Positions 8,951 through 17,789 of a DNA stretch of 34,435 bases are shown piece by piece. The first letter of the stretch is position 1. Every line of letters begins with the position of its first letter. The position numbers and the translations under genes are program-made. The DNA is from Asanoa iriomotensis (GTDB lineage Bacteria > Actinomycetota > Actinomycetes > Mycobacteriales > Micromonosporaceae), in assembly GCF_016862515.1 (NCBI RefSeq), contig NZ_BONC01000076.1:1-34435 (forward strand), written 5' to 3'. The notes beneath the pieces are model-generated. The model saw only the letters and a list, made by a program, of their open reading frames with translations, had not been told where the DNA came from and searched no databases.

Positions 8951-8979
8951 TTGATGTCCGTTTCTACCGTTGGTATCAG
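8951..8979 (+). promoter_or_regulatory. Candidate sigma-70-type promoter for pspC
   Basis: TTGATG at 8951-8956 and TATCAG at 8974-8979 are separated by 17 bases, with a TGG just before the -10. This would start transcription near 8986, about 20 bases before the pspC ATG. The match to consensus is only partial (the -10 lacks the final T). Confidence 0.35.
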
Positions 8980-9007
8980 GACCGAATGAAGGGAAAGGGA
9001 CTTACAG

Positions 9008-9205
9008 ATGAGACTCGTCCGCCCCCGCGACGACCGTTGGATCGCCGGCGTGTGCAGCGGGCTGGCCCGCCGCTTCGGGATGCGACCCAACACGATGCGC
9101 CTGATTTTCGTGCTGTCCTGCCTGCTGCCCGGGCCGCAGGTACTCATCTACCTGGCGCTCTGGGTGCTGATGCCGGACGAGGGCCGCTACCCCACCCACG
9201 CGTGA
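9008..9205 (+). CDS. Small PspC-domain membrane protein
   Basis: A 65-residue protein that is almost only a PspC domain. It opens with LVRPRDDRWIAGVCSGLARR, the usual stretch that precedes the first hydrophobic segment (about 29-52), and ends with LWVLMPDEG, the domain's typical close. PspC proteins sit in the cytoplasmic membrane; in enterobacteria the family member takes part in the phage-shock envelope stress response, but stand-alone actinobacterial copies are mostly uncharacterised. ATG at 9008 has AAAGGGA seven bases upstream. It stands alone, divergent from sdaA, and ends only two bases before a long hairpin. Confidence 0.85.
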   Translation: MRLVRPRDDRWIAGVCSGLARRFGMRPNTMRLIFVLSCLLPGPQVLIYLALWVLMPDEGRYPTHA

Positions 9206-9206
9206 A

Positions 9207-9253
9207 AGGAACGGTCCGTTGTTAACGCCCAGCGTTGGCAACGGACCGTTCCT
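9207..9253. terminator. Long hairpin built from inverted AGGAACGGTCCGTT repeats, likely bidirectional terminator
   Basis: Left arm 9207-9221 (AGGAACGGTCCGTTG) pairs perfectly with right arm 9239-9253. Inside, TT/GG can pair as wobbles and AACGC (9224-9228) pairs with GCGTT (9232-9236) round a CCA loop, which gives about 22 paired positions with no break. It starts two bases after the pspC stop and faces the convergent DUF4230 gene, so it can end transcripts from both sides. There is no U-tract. Confidence 0.7.
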
Positions 9254-9260
9254 ATGCGGA

Positions 9261-9286
9261 AACCGTTAATAACGGACCGTTCCTTA
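9261..9286 (-). repeat. Third copy of the AGGAACGGTCCGTT repeat
   Basis: On the minus strand this reads TAAGGAACGGTCCGTTATTAACGG, the same core as the two arms of the neighbouring hairpin, and it runs in the same direction as the second arm. Its first three bases are the TAA stop of the DUF4230 gene (9284-9286). CCGTT and AACGG (9263-9275) form a further small hairpin. Three copies within 80 bases suggest a dispersed intergenic repeat family. Confidence 0.6.
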
Positions 9287-10018
9287 GGGCGCTGTGTAGG
9301 TGATGGTGACCGTCGTGTAGCCGAGCGACTTGAGCATGCCTTCCAGCATCGACTTGGTGTTGGCGCGGGCCCGCTCCTGGAGCCCACTGTCGACCGCGGC
9401 GGCCTTGATCTTCTCCTCGGCCAACCGATAGACCTCGGCCTGCTGGTTGGGGTCGCGCTTGATCAGGTCGCCGAGCCGATTCGCCAGGCCACGCTCCTCG
9501 GCGAAGATGTAGCTGTCCTGCGTGTTGAGGTTGACGTCGCCGAGCTGCGGGGCGGGGAGCTTGACCTCCACGGACGTGCCGTCGGCGGACTCCACGATGG
9601 CGCCCTCGCCGATCTTGCCGAAGTCCACGTACGCCTCGACCGAGCCGACCCCGACGAACAGGGTGCGCTCGTTGAGCAGGAACTCGGGGACGTTGTCGCG
9701 GCTGGTCTGCTTGTCGACGATGACCTGGAAGTTGCCCTCGGCGGCGACGTAGCGGCTCAGGTCCTGGATCGACTTCAGCAGCGGCGGCTGGCTGCGATCG
9801 GTGGTCTCCTGGGCGAACGGGTTGCGCCAGCTCGGCAGGAGGTCGGCGGCCTTCAGCGCGAAGCCGCCCGCGACCAGCACGACGACGATCGCGGCCAGCC
9901 AGATCAGCCCGCGCCACCGTGGCCGGCGCTCGGCCTCTTCGGTCCAGGCTGGATCGTCTGGTTTCCGCTCGTCGGTCTTGACCTCGGGGTACTCGCGGGT
10001 GGGCTCGATATTGGTCAT
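9284..10018 (-). CDS. DUF4230 domain-containing membrane-anchored protein
   Basis: A 244-residue protein with an acidic and proline-rich cytoplasmic N-terminus, one membrane segment at about residues 37-56, and an external domain matching DUF4230 by its pattern: LQDLSRYVAAEGNF-type opening, LLNERTLFVGVGSVEAYVDF in the middle and ERARANTKSMLEGMLKSLGYTTVTITY near the end. The family's function is not known. ATG at 10018 has a GAGGTGG sequence about four bases upstream. The stop codon lies inside a repeated element. Convergent with pspC and separated by 52 bases from the acyl-CoA dehydrogenase gene upstream, with which it may share a transcript. Confidence 0.8.
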   Translation of the reverse strand: MTNIEPTREYPEVKTDERKPDDPAWTEEAERRPRWRGLIWLAAIVVVLVAGGFALKAADLLPSWRNPFAQETTDRSQPPLLKSIQDLSRYVAAEGNFQVIVDKQTSRDNVPEFLLNERTLFVGVGSVEAYVDFGKIGEGAIVESADGTSVEVKLPAPQLGDVNLNTQDSYIFAEERGLANRLGDLIKRDPNQQAEVYRLAEEKIKAAAVDSGLQERARANTKSMLEGMLKSLGYTTVTITYTAP

Positions 10019-10070
10019 TTGTCCACCTCACCGTCCCTTCTGCGAACAGTTTCCCCGATGCGCGCCACCC

Positions 10071-11231
10071 CTAAACGAAGGCCGACAACCCGGTGAGCTT
10101 CTGTCCGATCACGAGCTGGTGCACCTCGCTCGTGCCCTCGTAGGTGAGCACGCTCTCAAGGTTGTTCGCATGCCGCAACACCGGATATTCCGCACTGATC
10201 CCGTTGGCGCCGAGGATGGTGCGGCATTGCCGGGCGATCGCGATCGCCTCGCGCACGTTGTTGAGCTTGCCGACGCTGACCTGCTCGGGGCGCAGCCGGC
10301 CGGCGTCGGCCAGCGCACCGAGGTGACGCGCGAGCAGGTAGCCCTTCTGCAGCTCGACCGCCATGTCGGCGAGCTTGGCCTGGGTGAGCTGGAACCCCGC
10401 GATCGGCCGGCCGAACTGCTCGCGGCTGACCGCGTAGTCGATCGCGGTCGTCAGGCAGTCCCGGGCGGCGCCGAGCGCGCCCCAGACGATGCCGTAACGG
10501 GCCTCGGTCAGGCACGACAGCGGCGCCTTGAGCCCCTCGGCGCCAGGCAGTTGGGCGTCGTGCGGCAGCCGGACGTCGTCGAGCACGATCTCGCCGGTCG
10601 ACGAGGCGCGCAGCGACATCTTGTGCTTGATCTCGCGGGCCGTGACGCCGGGGGTGTCCATCGGCACCGCGAAGCCGCGGATGCCGTCGTCGGTGCGCGC
10701 CCAGACCACCGCGACGTCGGCGACGGGTGCGTTGGTGATCCACATCTTGCCGCCGGCGAGCACCCAGTCGGAGCCGTCGCGGCGAGCCCGGGTGGTCATC
10801 CCGGCCGGGTCGGAGCCGTGGTCGGGCTCGGTCAGCCCGAAGCAGCCGATCGCCTCGCCGGCCGCCATCGACGGCAGCCAGCGCTGCCGCTGCTCCTCGG
10901 AGCCGAACCGGTGGATGGCGAACATCGCCAGCGAGCCCTGCACGGACACCAACGAGCGGACGCCCGAGTCACCGGCCTCCAGCTCCAGGCAGGCCAGGCC
11001 GTAGGCGGTGGCGCTGGCACCCGCGCAGCCGTAACCGGTCAGGTGCATCCCGAGCAGGCCGAGCTTGCCGAACTCGGCGGCCAACTCGCGGACCGGCACG
11101 CGGCCGTCCTCGTACCAGGTGGCGACGTAAGGCCGGACCCGCTCGTCGACCACCTGGCGCACCACGGCACGCATGTCCCGGTCTTCGGCGGACAGGGTCC
11201 CATCGAGGTCGAGCATTTCCAGCGGGTCCAT
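10071..11231 (-). CDS. Acyl-CoA dehydrogenase, glutaryl-CoA dehydrogenase-like
   Basis: FAD enzyme of 386 residues that oxidises an acyl-CoA. All parts of the family are present: CFGLTEPDHGSDPAGM near 130-146 (flavin and substrate contacts), the KMWITNAPVADVAVVWA strand region, and the C-terminal helical domain with SREQFGRPIAGFQLTQ. The segment TYEGTSEVHQLVIGQKLTG at the end contains Glu365, the catalytic base at the position used by glutaryl-CoA dehydrogenase, and the surrounding residues resemble that enzyme more than straight-chain acyl-CoA dehydrogenases. Whether it also decarboxylates cannot be seen here. ATG at 11231 was preferred to GTG at 11240 because AAGGTGAG sits at the right distance from the ATG. 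It starts ten bases after the stop of the small gene upstream, so the two are probably cotranscribed. Confidence 0.88.
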   Translation of the reverse strand: MDPLEMLDLDGTLSAEDRDMRAVVRQVVDERVRPYVATWYEDGRVPVRELAAEFGKLGLLGMHLTGYGCAGASATAYGLACLELEAGDSGVRSLVSVQGSLAMFAIHRFGSEEQRQRWLPSMAAGEAIGCFGLTEPDHGSDPAGMTTRARRDGSDWVLAGGKMWITNAPVADVAVVWARTDDGIRGFAVPMDTPGVTAREIKHKMSLRASSTGEIVLDDVRLPHDAQLPGAEGLKAPLSCLTEARYGIVWGALGAARDCLTTAIDYAVSREQFGRPIAGFQLTQAKLADMAVELQKGYLLARHLGALADAGRLRPEQVSVGKLNNVREAIAIARQCRTILGANGISAEYPVLRHANNLESVLTYEGTSEVHQLVIGQKLTGLSAFV

Positions 11232-11241
11232 GCCGCTCACC

Positions 11242-11541
11242 TTATTCGGTGGGCAGCACGAGCACCCGAGCGTGGATCTGGTTGCGCTGCTGCAGCGCGG
11301 CCCGCAGCGCTCGGTGCAGGCCGTCCTCCAGGTAGAGGCCGCCGTGCCACTGCACCACGTGCGGGAACAGGTCGCCGTAGAACGTCGAGTCCTCGGCCAG
11401 CAGCTTGTCGAGCGCCAGCTCGCGTTTGGTGGTGATGAGCTGGTCGAGCCGCAGCGGCCGCGGTGGGATCTCCGACCACTGCTTGAGCGTCAAGCCGTGC
11501 TCCGGGTAGGGGCGGCCGTCACGCACCGACTTGAAGATCAC
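11242..11541 (-). CDS. Small conserved actinobacterial protein, ParB/Srx-like or VapB-like
   Basis: A 99-residue soluble protein that I recognise as widely conserved in actinobacteria, where I recall it being labelled a VapB-family antitoxin. The sequence gives little support for that: there is no ribbon-helix-helix or AbrB pattern and no PIN-domain toxin gene beside it. The segment LYLEDGLHRALRAALQQR near residues 69-86 resembles the D-G-x-H-R-x-x-A motif of ParB/sulfiredoxin-fold nucleotide-binding proteins, and TTKRELALDKLLAEDSTFYGDLFPHVV is the other strongly structured part. Start GTG at 11541 has GAGAGGAG four bases upstream. It lies ten bases before the acyl-CoA dehydrogenase start. 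Confidence 0.7.
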   Translation of the reverse strand: MIFKSVRDGRPYPEHGLTLKQWSEIPPRPLRLDQLITTKRELALDKLLAEDSTFYGDLFPHVVQWHGGLYLEDGLHRALRAALQQRNQIHARVLVLPTE

Positions 11542-11629
11542 GCGCCGCTCCTCTCGGCTAGGTGGCTGCCCGCCAGCTGGCTCAGCCTATCGACCCGCGC
11601 AACGACGGGGCCCGGGCCCGATGTCCGTC

Positions 11630-12232
11630 TCAGGACCAGCGTCCCCGGTGCACCACCTGATCAACTGAACGCCGGCCCCTTTTCAGTGACGGCGACAGCC
11701 GATCGGGTGCCCGGTAGCCGATCGTCACGGCACCGATCGGGGTAAATTCCGCCGGCACGCCGAAGGCCTTCCGGTAGCCGTCGACCCGCTCGCCCGGAAT
11801 GCCGAAGAAGCACGCTCCCAGCCCCTCGTCGACGGCCGTGAGCAGCATCAGCAGCGCCGCCATCCCGGTGTCGATGTGCCAGTACGGCACCGGCCAGCGG
11901 CCCGGGTCGCGGTCGGTCCAGCCCTTGTCGGGCTCGGCGTAGCGGTCGAGGTAGGCGGACTGGTTGGAGTGCGGCACGACCAGCAGCGGCGCCCGGCGCA
12001 TGCCGTCGAGCCAGCCGCTGGGCGCCCAACCCTCCGGCGTGGTCGCCGCCCAGAAGGCGTCCCGGTCGGCGGGCTCGTCGAGCACCAGGAAGCCCCAGCC
12101 CTGCGAGAAGCCCGCGGACGGGGCGTGGATCGCGTGGCCGAGCAACCGGTCGACCACGGCCGCCGGCACCGGCCGGTCCGGGTCGTAGTCGCGGACCATC
12201 CGCCGCTTGCGGACGACCTCGCCGAACTCCAT
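11630..12232 (-). CDS. Nitroreductase family FMN-dependent oxidoreductase
   Basis: A 200-residue flavoenzyme of the nitroreductase fold. FGEVVRKRRMVRDYDPD at the start, then HAPSAGFSQGWGFLVL near 37-52, are the FMN-phosphate and isoalloxazine contacts of the family; GMAALLMLLTAVDEGLGACFFGIP near 127-150 is the dimer-interface helix and following strand. These enzymes use NAD(P)H to reduce nitro groups, quinones or enones, and the true substrate is open. ATG at 12232 is supported by GGGGAGG six bases upstream; the open frame runs far further but without coding character. It follows the aldose-epimerase gene by 47 bases and may be the last gene of that operon. Confidence 0.88.
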   Translation of the reverse strand: MEFGEVVRKRRMVRDYDPDRPVPAAVVDRLLGHAIHAPSAGFSQGWGFLVLDEPADRDAFWAATTPEGWAPSGWLDGMRRAPLLVVPHSNQSAYLDRYAEPDKGWTDRDPGRWPVPYWHIDTGMAALLMLLTAVDEGLGACFFGIPGERVDGYRKAFGVPAEFTPIGAVTIGYRAPDRLSPSLKRGRRSVDQVVHRGRWS

Positions 12233-12279
12233 CACAAGCCTCCCCGCTGGCTGGTCTCGCAACCTATCGGGCGGCGCGG

Positions 12280-13209
12280 CTATCCGTCCAGCGAGACCGT
12301 GACACCCCAGCTCGCCGACCAGGTGTCCCCGGGTTCGAGGACGATCACGTCGTGTCCCGAGCGGAACGCGTCGGGCGGGCAGGTCTGCGGCTCGACGGCC
12401 ACGGCCCGGCGCTGCCGGTCGCCGTGCAGGGTGTCGGAGGTGAAGACCACCCACCACTTGAACGCCTCGCCGGCCCAGACCCGCAGGGTGCGGGCGCCGT
12501 CGGACAGCCGCACCGAGGAGGTGCCGTCCGGGTCGCGCTCGATCTCGCCGAACGCGTTGTCGAGCACCTGGGCGCCGATCCGCTTGGGCGCGGTGAAGTC
12601 CAGGTCGCCGCCGGTCACCTTGGCCGCGCCGATCGGCAGCAGCCGGTTGTCGAAGAGCACCCGGCTGCGGGCCGGCACCGTCAGCGTGAGGTCGTCGACG
12701 GGGGTGCCGGGCAGCCGGAAGTAGGGGTGCGTGGCCAGCCCGAACGGAGCGGCGCCGACGCCGACGTTGGTGGCCTCGTGATCGACCCGCAGCCCGTCGG
12801 GCCCGAGCGTGTAGCGGGTGCGCAGGGTGACCTGCCACGGGTAGCCGACCTGGGCCGGCAGGGCGCACTCGATCAGCACCGACGCGTCGGTGCGCTCGAC
12901 CAAACGCCAGCGCTGCCAGGCGACCAGGCCGTGGATCGCGTTGTGCTTGGCCGGCTCGGTGATCGGGAGCTGGTAGGACTCGCCGCCGAACGTGTAGCGG
13001 CCGTCCCGGATCCGGCTCGGCCAGGGCGCCAGCACATGACCGGAGCTGCCCGGCGGCAACTCGTCCTCGGCGTACCCGTCGAGGTAGTCCACCCCGCCGG
13101 CCCGGTAGGCGCGCAGCCCACCGCCGACCTCCACGACCACGGCCTCCTGGCCGTCGGCGGCGATCGTCCATTGTGTGCCGGATAGCGGCGGGGCGGTGCG
13201 GTTGGTCAT
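12280..13209 (-). CDS. Aldose 1-epimerase family protein (galactose mutarotase-like)
   Basis: Cytoplasmic enzyme of 309 residues that interconverts alpha and beta anomers of a sugar. The catalytic set is visible: His93 in HNAIHGL, His161 in THPYFRL as the acid, and Glu273 in VAVEPQTCPPDAF as the base. The length and the short WPSRIRDGRYTFGG segment fit the YeaD/GalM-like branch seen in actinobacteria rather than classical GalM. ATG at 13209 overlaps the stop of the MFS gene as ATGA, so translation is coupled to the transporter. This suggests, without proof, that the transporter and epimerase act on related compounds. Confidence 0.9.
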   Translation of the reverse strand: MTNRTAPPLSGTQWTIAADGQEAVVVEVGGGLRAYRAGGVDYLDGYAEDELPPGSSGHVLAPWPSRIRDGRYTFGGESYQLPITEPAKHNAIHGLVAWQRWRLVERTDASVLIECALPAQVGYPWQVTLRTRYTLGPDGLRVDHEATNVGVGAAPFGLATHPYFRLPGTPVDDLTLTVPARSRVLFDNRLLPIGAAKVTGGDLDFTAPKRIGAQVLDNAFGEIERDPDGTSSVRLSDGARTLRVWAGEAFKWWVVFTSDTLHGDRQRRAVAVEPQTCPPDAFRSGHDVIVLEPGDTWSASWGVTVSLDG

Positions 13210-14492
13210 GGGCCGGACGATATCGGTTCCGGGGTGGCGGCGGGCCGCGGGTCCGGCTCGGGGTCCGGACTGCGATAGCGGGTCAGCGCGGGGAAGACCA
13301 GCGCCAACACGATCGCCAGGCCGGCCGCGGCGAACCCGCCACCGCTGAACGCGACGCCGGCGCCCCACAGCGCGGCGGTGCCGCCGGCCCGCAGGTCGCC
13401 CAGCCGCGGGCCGCCGGCCACGACCACGGTCATCACGCCCTGCAGCCGCCCGCGCATCTGGTCGGGCGCGTAGACCAGCAGGATCGAGTGCCGGAAGACG
13501 GCGCTGACCAGGTCGGCGGCGCCGGCCAGGGCAAGCACGACCACCATCAGCCACAGGCTGTGCGCGAAGCCGGCGAGGCCGACCAGCACACCCCAGGCGA
13601 CCACGGCGCCGACCAGCGCCAGGCCCTGGCGGCGGACACGGCCGATCCAGCCGCTGGTGAGACCGCCGAGCACGGAGCCGATCGCGATCGCGCTGAACAG
13701 GAAGCCGACGGCCGCGCCGCCACCGAACCGCTCGTCGGCGATCTCCGGGAACAGCGCCCGCGGCATGGCGATCGTCATCGCGATGATGTCGATCGCGAAC
13801 GAGAGCAGCAGCACGGGCGCGCCGGCCAGGTAGCGGAACCCCGCGATCACGCTGCGCAGCCCGGCCGTGGTCGCCTGGCCGACCGGCGGGATCGGCGGCA
13901 GCCGCAGCGTCGACCAGAGGCCGACGGTGAACAGCAGCGCGTCACACGCGTACGCGATGGGCAGTGCGGTGTGCAGGTCCCAGGTCGCGAGGATCACACC
14001 CACCGTGAGCGGGCCGAGCACCACCGCGGCTTCGCCGGTCGTGAAGGACAGCGTGTTCGCCGACGGCACGAGGTGCCCCGGCACGAGCCTCGGGATGATC
14101 GCGCTGCGGGTGGGGTTGGTCACGGCGAACGCGCACGACTGGATGGCCGTGAAGAGCAGGAGCAGCCACGGGTTGTCCCACTGGGCCAGCGACTGCACAA
14201 GGAAGCCCAGGGTGCCGAGCCACATCACCGCCGAGCCGGCGATCAGCAGCCGCCGCCGGTCCATCGCGTCGGCCAGGGCGCCACCCCAGAGGCCGAAGAC
14301 CAGCAGGGGCACGAGGGCCGCGATGCCCAGCAGGCCGACCCAGAACGAGTCGTCGGTGAGCGAGAACATCTCGACCGGCACGGCCACCGCGGTGAACTGG
14401 TAGCCGTAGTTGGAGAAGGCGGTGCCGATCCACATCCGGCGGTAGCTCGGTGTGCCCAAGGGCCGGAGATCGATGGCCCATCTCTTGCTCAT
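13206..14492 (-). CDS. MFS transporter, EntS/MFS_3-like exporter
   Basis: A 428-residue membrane protein with about twelve hydrophobic segments. It opens with RPLGTPSYRRMWIGTAFSNYGYQFTAVA and has LADAMDRRRLLIAGS between segments 2 and 3 (motif A), plus RLVPGHLVPSANTLSFTTGEAAVVLGP, all typical of the EntS branch that exports siderophores, drugs or other small molecules. The C-terminus is a short proline- and acid-rich tail. ATG at 14492 was chosen over an upstream start because it gives an ATGA overlap with pdxH; the 3' end also overlaps the epimerase start by four bases. No substrate can be assigned. Confidence 0.88.
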   Translation of the reverse strand: MSKRWAIDLRPLGTPSYRRMWIGTAFSNYGYQFTAVAVPVEMFSLTDDSFWVGLLGIAALVPLLVFGLWGGALADAMDRRRLLIAGSAVMWLGTLGFLVQSLAQWDNPWLLLLFTAIQSCAFAVTNPTRSAIIPRLVPGHLVPSANTLSFTTGEAAVVLGPLTVGVILATWDLHTALPIAYACDALLFTVGLWSTLRLPPIPPVGQATTAGLRSVIAGFRYLAGAPVLLLSFAIDIIAMTIAMPRALFPEIADERFGGGAAVGFLFSAIAIGSVLGGLTSGWIGRVRRQGLALVGAVVAWGVLVGLAGFAHSLWLMVVVLALAGAADLVSAVFRHSILLVYAPDQMRGRLQGVMTVVVAGGPRLGDLRAGGTAALWGAGVAFSGGGFAAAGLAIVLALVFPALTRYRSPDPEPDPRPAATPEPISSGP

Positions 14493-15145
14493 GGTGCGAG
14501 GCGTTCGATGATCCACTCTCCTTGGTCGGTCCGACGGTAACGCAGCCGATCATGAAGCCGGCCGCCGCGTCCCTGCCAGAACTCGACCGTCTCGGGCACC
14601 ACCCGCAGGCCACCCCAGTGCGGCGGGGCCGGGATCGCCGACTCCGCGGGGAACCGCCGCTCGGTCGCGGCGTACCGCTCGTCGAGGGTGGCCCGGTCGG
14701 GCAGCACCCGGGACTGCGGGCTGGCCCACGCGGCGATCTGGGACGGCCGGGGCCGACCCGCGAAGTAGGTCTCGGTCTCCACCCGGTCCACCTCCACGAC
14801 GGTGCCCCGGATGGCCACCTGGCGCATCATCGGGAACCACGGGAAGAGCAGGGCGGCCTGCGGGTTGGCGCGCAGCTCGGCGCCCTTGCGGGACTCGTAG
14901 TTCGTATAGAAGACGAAGCCTCGGTCGTCGATGCCTTTCAGCAGCACCGTCCGCGAGCTGGGCCAGCCGGCCGCGTCCGCGGTCGAGAGCACCATCGCGT
15001 TGGGCTCCGCCAGCCCGGCCGACACGGCGTCGGCGAACCACCGGTCGAACTGCTCCGGCCAGCTCGCCGCCAGGTCCGCGGTGTCGAGCCCGCGCCCTTC
15101 GTAGTCGCGGCGCATGTCGGCCAGGTCGGGTGTGTCTCCGGTCAC
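14489..15145 (-). CDS. pdxH: Pyridoxamine/pyridoxine 5'-phosphate oxidase
   Basis: FMN enzyme of about 218 residues that oxidises pyridoxine or pyridoxamine phosphate to pyridoxal phosphate. Diagnostic segments are SSRTVLLKGIDDRGFVFYTNYESRKG, the RPRPSQIAAWASPQS loop, and the C-terminal PHWGGLRV-x-PETVEFWQGR-x2-RLHDRLRY signature that binds FMN and substrate phosphate. I chose GTG at 15145 because CGAGGA lies about eight bases upstream; a GTG at 15163 opens the same frame but has no Shine-Dalgarno and no suitably placed -10. It heads the operon with the MFS, epimerase and nitroreductase genes, and is divergent from citrate synthase. The product is the cofactor of the phosphoserine aminotransferase encoded 1.4 kb away. 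Confidence 0.93.
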   Translation of the reverse strand: MTGDTPDLADMRRDYEGRGLDTADLAASWPEQFDRWFADAVSAGLAEPNAMVLSTADAAGWPSSRTVLLKGIDDRGFVFYTNYESRKGAELRANPQAALLFPWFPMMRQVAIRGTVVEVDRVETETYFAGRPRPSQIAAWASPQSRVLPDRATLDERYAATERRFPAESAIPAPPHWGGLRVVPETVEFWQGRGGRLHDRLRYRRTDQGEWIIERLAP

Positions 15146-15317
15146 GTCTTCATCCTCGTGCACGCGTTAAGCGGTGATATGCGCTGTTCGTCGGGTCTCC
15201 GGTTTGCGGGCTGTGCTCGCGCACCGACAGACCCAGCAGGCAAGATGACACGAATACGAAACCTGAGTGGTAACTAAGGCGCCGAAATGTTGCGGGCCGC
15301 ATAGGCGGGAGGGCGAA

Positions 15318-16424
15318 ATGTCCGACTTCAAGCCGGGGTTGGAGGGCGTAGTCGCCTTCGAGACCACGATCGCCGAGCCCGACAAGGAAGGTGGCGCGCT
15401 GCGCTACCGAGGCGTCGACATCGAGGACCTGATCGGCCAGGTCAGCTTCGGCAACGTCTGGGCGTTGCTGGTCGACGGCCGGTTCGGGCCCGGGTTGCCG
15501 CCCGCCGAGCCGTTCCCGGTGCCGGTGCACTCGGGCGACATCCGGGTCGACGTGCAGTCGGCCGTGGCCATGCTCGCTCCCTACTGGGGGCTCTCCCAGC
15601 TCCTCGACATCAACGACGCGCAGGCCCGCGAGGACCTCGCCCGGGTCTCGGTGACCGCCCTCTCCTTCGTGGCCCAGTCGGCCCGCGGGCTCGGCCTCCC
15701 GGCCGTGCCGCAGAAAGAGATCGACAAGGCCGCCACGATCGTCGAACGGTTCATGAAGCGCTGGCGGGGCGACCCCGACCCGCGGCACGTGAAGGCCGTC
15801 GACGCCTACTTCATCTCGGCCGCCGAGCACGGCATGAACGCATCGACGTTCACCTGCCGGGTGGTCGCGTCCACCGGCGCCGACGCCGCCGCGTGCATCT
15901 CGTCCGGCATCGGCGCGCTCTCCGGCCCCCTGCACGGCGGTGCGCCGTCCCGCGTGCTCGGCATGATCGAGGCGGTCGAGCGCAGCGGCGACGCCGAGGG
16001 CTACGTCAAGGGCGTGCTCGACCGCGGCGAGCGGCTGATGGGCTTCGGCCACCGGGTCTACCGGGCCGAGGACCCGCGCGCCCGGGTGCTCCGCCGCACC
16101 GCCAAGGAGCTCGGCGCCCCCCGCTTCGAGGTCGCCGAGGCGCTGGAGAAGGCCGCCCTCGAGGAGCTGGCCGCCCGCCGCCCCGACCGGGTGCTGGCCA
16201 CCAACGTCGAGTTCTGGTCGGCCGTGGTGCTCGACTTCGCCGAGGTGCCGCCGCACATGTTCACGTCGATGTTCACCTGCGCCCGCACCGCGGGCTGGAG
16301 CGCGCACATCATGGAACAGAAGGCACTGCAGCGACTGGTGCGGCCGTCGGCGCTTTATGTGGGCCCTGGGACGCGCAAGCCGGCCGACGTGGAGGGTTGG
16401 GACCAGATTCCCCACGGTGAGTAG
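15318..16424 (+). CDS. Citrate synthase 2
   Basis: Condenses acetyl-CoA and oxaloacetate to citrate at entry to the citric-acid cycle. The 368-residue chain is the short citrate synthase 2 form known from actinobacteria. Active-site residues are all in place: His206 in LHGGAPSR, His245 in MGFGHRVY and Asp306 in VLDFAEVPPHMF, with the ARTAGWSAHIMEQ segment near 330 that carries an arginine for citrate. It lacks the N-terminal extension of the NADH-sensitive type II enzymes. ATG at 15318 follows GGGAGGGCGAA closely, which sets the start. The 172-base gap to pdxH is divergent and must hold both promoters, but I could not pick a convincing pair. Confidence 0.94.
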   Translation: MSDFKPGLEGVVAFETTIAEPDKEGGALRYRGVDIEDLIGQVSFGNVWALLVDGRFGPGLPPAEPFPVPVHSGDIRVDVQSAVAMLAPYWGLSQLLDINDAQAREDLARVSVTALSFVAQSARGLGLPAVPQKEIDKAATIVERFMKRWRGDPDPRHVKAVDAYFISAAEHGMNASTFTCRVVASTGADAAACISSGIGALSGPLHGGAPSRVLGMIEAVERSGDAEGYVKGVLDRGERLMGFGHRVYRAEDPRARVLRRTAKELGAPRFEVAEALEKAALEELAARRPDRVLATNVEFWSAVVLDFAEVPPHMFTSMFTCARTAGWSAHIMEQKALQRLVRPSALYVGPGTRKPADVEGWDQIPHGE

Positions 16425-16470
16425 GGTCACGCAGCCCGCTCTGGGACCGTCCGTCGCGCGTACTCGTTGA

Positions 16471-17664
<1,194 letters not shown>

Positions 17665-17679
17665 CGTTTTAAGCCGCGA

Positions 17680-17711
17680 CACCCCGGCGTGCCAAACGGT
17701 GCGCCGGGGTG
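17680..17711 (+). terminator. Hairpin terminator after serC
   Basis: CACCCCGGCG at 17680-17689 pairs perfectly with 17702-17711, and the inner TGCC/GGTG bases pair with two wobbles round an AAAC loop, about 14 pairs in all. It lies 15 bases after the serC stop and before the sepH start. No U-tract follows. Confidence 0.7.
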
Positions 17712-17789
17712 ATAGTGGGCTACCGTGTCGGAAGCGTCTCGACTGTGGTCGGGGCACGTCGGCCAGCTCAGCGGGACGGAGGCTACGCG

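Noticed and set aside
8844-9007. Glycine riboswitch before the serine dehydratase gene
   Set aside because: The region is short and shows neither the conserved core nor a tandem aptamer layout.
11242-11541. Toxin-antitoxin pair
   Set aside because: Neighbours are an acyl-CoA dehydrogenase and a nitroreductase; no PIN, RelE or other toxin-like gene is next to the small protein.
11608-11619. GGGCCCGGGCCC palindrome after the nitroreductase upstream region
   Set aside because: Simple G/C palindrome common in high-GC DNA, without a loop or position that suggests function.
13173-14540. Plus-strand open frame of about 455 codons
   Set aside because: Antisense of the MFS gene. The translation is rich in His, Gln, Arg and Asp, the complement pattern of a membrane protein.
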